A DNA stretch of 32,137 nt from Polaromonas sp. GTDB taxonomy: Bacteria; Pseudomonadota; Gammaproteobacteria; Burkholderiales; Burkholderiaceae_C. Below the pieces are notes generated by a model. The model was not told the DNA's origin. It made no database searches and worked only from the letters and a program-made list of their open reading frames with translations. Shown one piece after another: positions 30,888 to 32,137 of the stretch. Numbering within the stretch: the first letter of the stretch is position 1; each line of letters begins with the position of its first letter. A program made the translations under genes and the position numbers. The DNA lies in NCBI RefSeq assembly GCF_030689685.1, contig NZ_JAUYEY010000025.1, positions 1 to 32,137 of the forward strand. The letters are read 5' to 3'.

Positions 30888-32137
30888 GGTTCGCCCGTCA
30901 GCGATGACGGGTGCGGATTGAAACCAAACTTGCTACGCCCACACCTTCGACAAAAAGACGGTTCGCCCGTCAGCGATGACGGGTGCGGATTGAAACTGCG
31001 CCATCCAGACGCAGAATTTTGTCTTGCCGGTGGTTCGCCCGTCAGCGATGACGGGTGCGGATTGAAACATACTGACCAGCGGTGACAACTCGGTTATAGG
31101 TGGTTCGCCCGTCAGCGATGACGGGTGCGGATTGAAACTCAATTTGCATGCAGCGCTACCAGGAGCGGTCCAGGTTCGCCCGTCAGCGATGACGGGTGCG
31201 GATTGAAACCTTCTAAAACACCGGCTGAAAGCGCACCCGGCGACGGTTCGCCCGTCAGCGATGACGGGTGCGGATTGAAACCGGTGACAACCGCGCATGG
31301 AAGCCAACGCACCTTGGTTCGCCCGTCAGCGATGACGGGTGCGGATTGAAACCGGTACCCGCCGCGCCTCAATCAAGTGCCCGTGCTTGGTTCGCCCGTC
31401 AGCGATGACGGGTGCGGATTGAAACAGACGTCTGCACAGGGTCAACCCGGTCCAGAAACGGTTCGCCCGTCAGCGATGACGGGTGCGGATTGAAACCTGC
31501 AGGAACAGATCGAACTTGAAGCCGTGGCTGGGGTTCGCCCGTCAGCGATGACGGGTGCGGATTGAAACTTCCGGCACCCTCTTCAAAGCCGCCGAGCGCC
31601 TTGGTTCGCCCGTCAGCGATGACGGGTGCGGATTGAAACCACAAGGGCTTGTCGTCAGCCAACACCACGGCGGGGTTCGCCCGTCAGCGATGACGGGTGC
31701 GGATTGAAACTGCTGCCAGCTGGGCCTTGGCCTCCTGGCCGGCTTGGTTCGCCCGTCAGCGATGACGGGTGCGGATTGAAACAAGCGCATCGTGCTGGAC
31801 CCCACCCGGTGGGATGGTTCGCCCGTCAGCGATGACGGGTGCGGATTGAAACGGTGCGCTGGTGGCCATTGTGCTGCTTGACACGGTGGTTCGCCCGTCA
31901 GCGATGACGGGTGCGGATTGAAACCGGACATGGAGCGCGGCTTCACCATCCACACCAAGGTTCGCCCGTCAGCGATGACGGGTGCGGATTGAAACGACAT
32001 CAGATCCGGCACCGTTCCGACCAAATGTTGGTTCGCCCGTCAGCGATGACGGGTGCGGATTGAAACCACCAGCATGAACAGCGGCGGCACGTAGCCTGCA
32101 GGTTCGCCCGTCAGCGATGACGGGTGCGGATTGAAAC
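30888..32137 (+). CRISPR. Type I-C CRISPR array, 18 repeats and 17 spacers, cut by window end
   Basis: Eighteen identical 37-base repeats start at 30888, 30960, 31032, 31102, 31173, 31245, 31316, 31389, 31460, 31532, 31603, 31674, 31746, 31816, 31888, 31959, 32030 and 32101. Spacers are 33-36 bases, all different by eye. The repeat begins GGTTCGCCC, contains the hairpin CCCGTCA-GCGA-TGACGGG (7-bp stem, GNRA-type loop) and ends GGATTGAAAC, the 3' end typical of type I-C and the future 5' handle of the crRNA. The orientation puts the leader after cas2. No degenerate repeat is seen, so the trailer end must lie beyond the window and the array is longer than shown. Confidence 0.98.

Noticed and set aside
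30822..32024. Open frames through the CRISPR array on both strands
   Set aside because: They consist of translated repeats and spacers; the codon pattern follows the repeat unit.
30925..32100. Assigning spacers to particular phages or plasmids
   Set aside because: Short sequences cannot be identified without a database search; no spacer visibly matches another part of this window, though this was checked only by eye.

Overview
The window looks like a chromosomal segment of a GC-rich betaproteobacterium, most likely a member of the Comamonadaceae (Rhodoferax/Polaromonas-like). This is inferred from the gene order, the protein sequences and several short dispersed repeats that I associate with that family; no database search was possible.

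Left part (1-9.1 kb): the 5' end of an IS701-like transposase, a 159-bp MITE-like palindrome, mutL, a DedA membrane protein, a two-subunit Rieske ring-hydroxylating dioxygenase (with a 37-codon ORF between the subunits), a glycine-zipper lipoprotein, a decayed HI0074-type gene beside an intact minimal nucleotidyltransferase, then amiC-tsaE divergent from queG. The familiar tsaE-amidase-mutL chain (known from E. coli as tsaE-amiB-mutL) is split here by about 3.9 kb of accessory genes. Middle part (9.1-20.1 kb): a probable copper-handling pair (DUF2946 and PCuAC), a GAF/Fis-type regulator without an AAA+ domain, and, divergent from it, a form II carbon-monoxide-dehydrogenase-like molybdenum hydroxylase cluster (coxS-L-M-D-E-G plus an XdhC-like maturation protein), followed by a rhodanese.

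Right part (20.2-32.1 kb): a WYL regulator, then a complete type I-C CRISPR-Cas locus: cas3-cas5c-cas8c(with internal cas11c)-cas7, cas4-cas1-cas2, a leader, and an array of 18 identical 37-nt repeats with 17 spacers that runs off the window end. Cas3 degrades targets, Cas5c/8c/11c/7 form Cascade (Cas5c also processes crRNA), and Cas4-1-2 acquire spacers. The most unusual feature is that the effector and adaptation halves are separated by three foreign-looking genes: a BRO-N protein in line with the cas genes, and a ParE-like toxin with its antitoxin on the opposite strand, whose promoter region must overlap the start of cas4.

A second theme is repeat capture: at least four kinds of dispersed palindromic repeats occur both between genes and inside coding sequences (two in the MutL linker, one in the CoxD ATPase, one forming the QueG C-terminus, and one apparently supplying the ribosome binding site and the region of the start codon of coxE). 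No stretch longer than 300 bases lacks a gene, apart from the CRISPR array.
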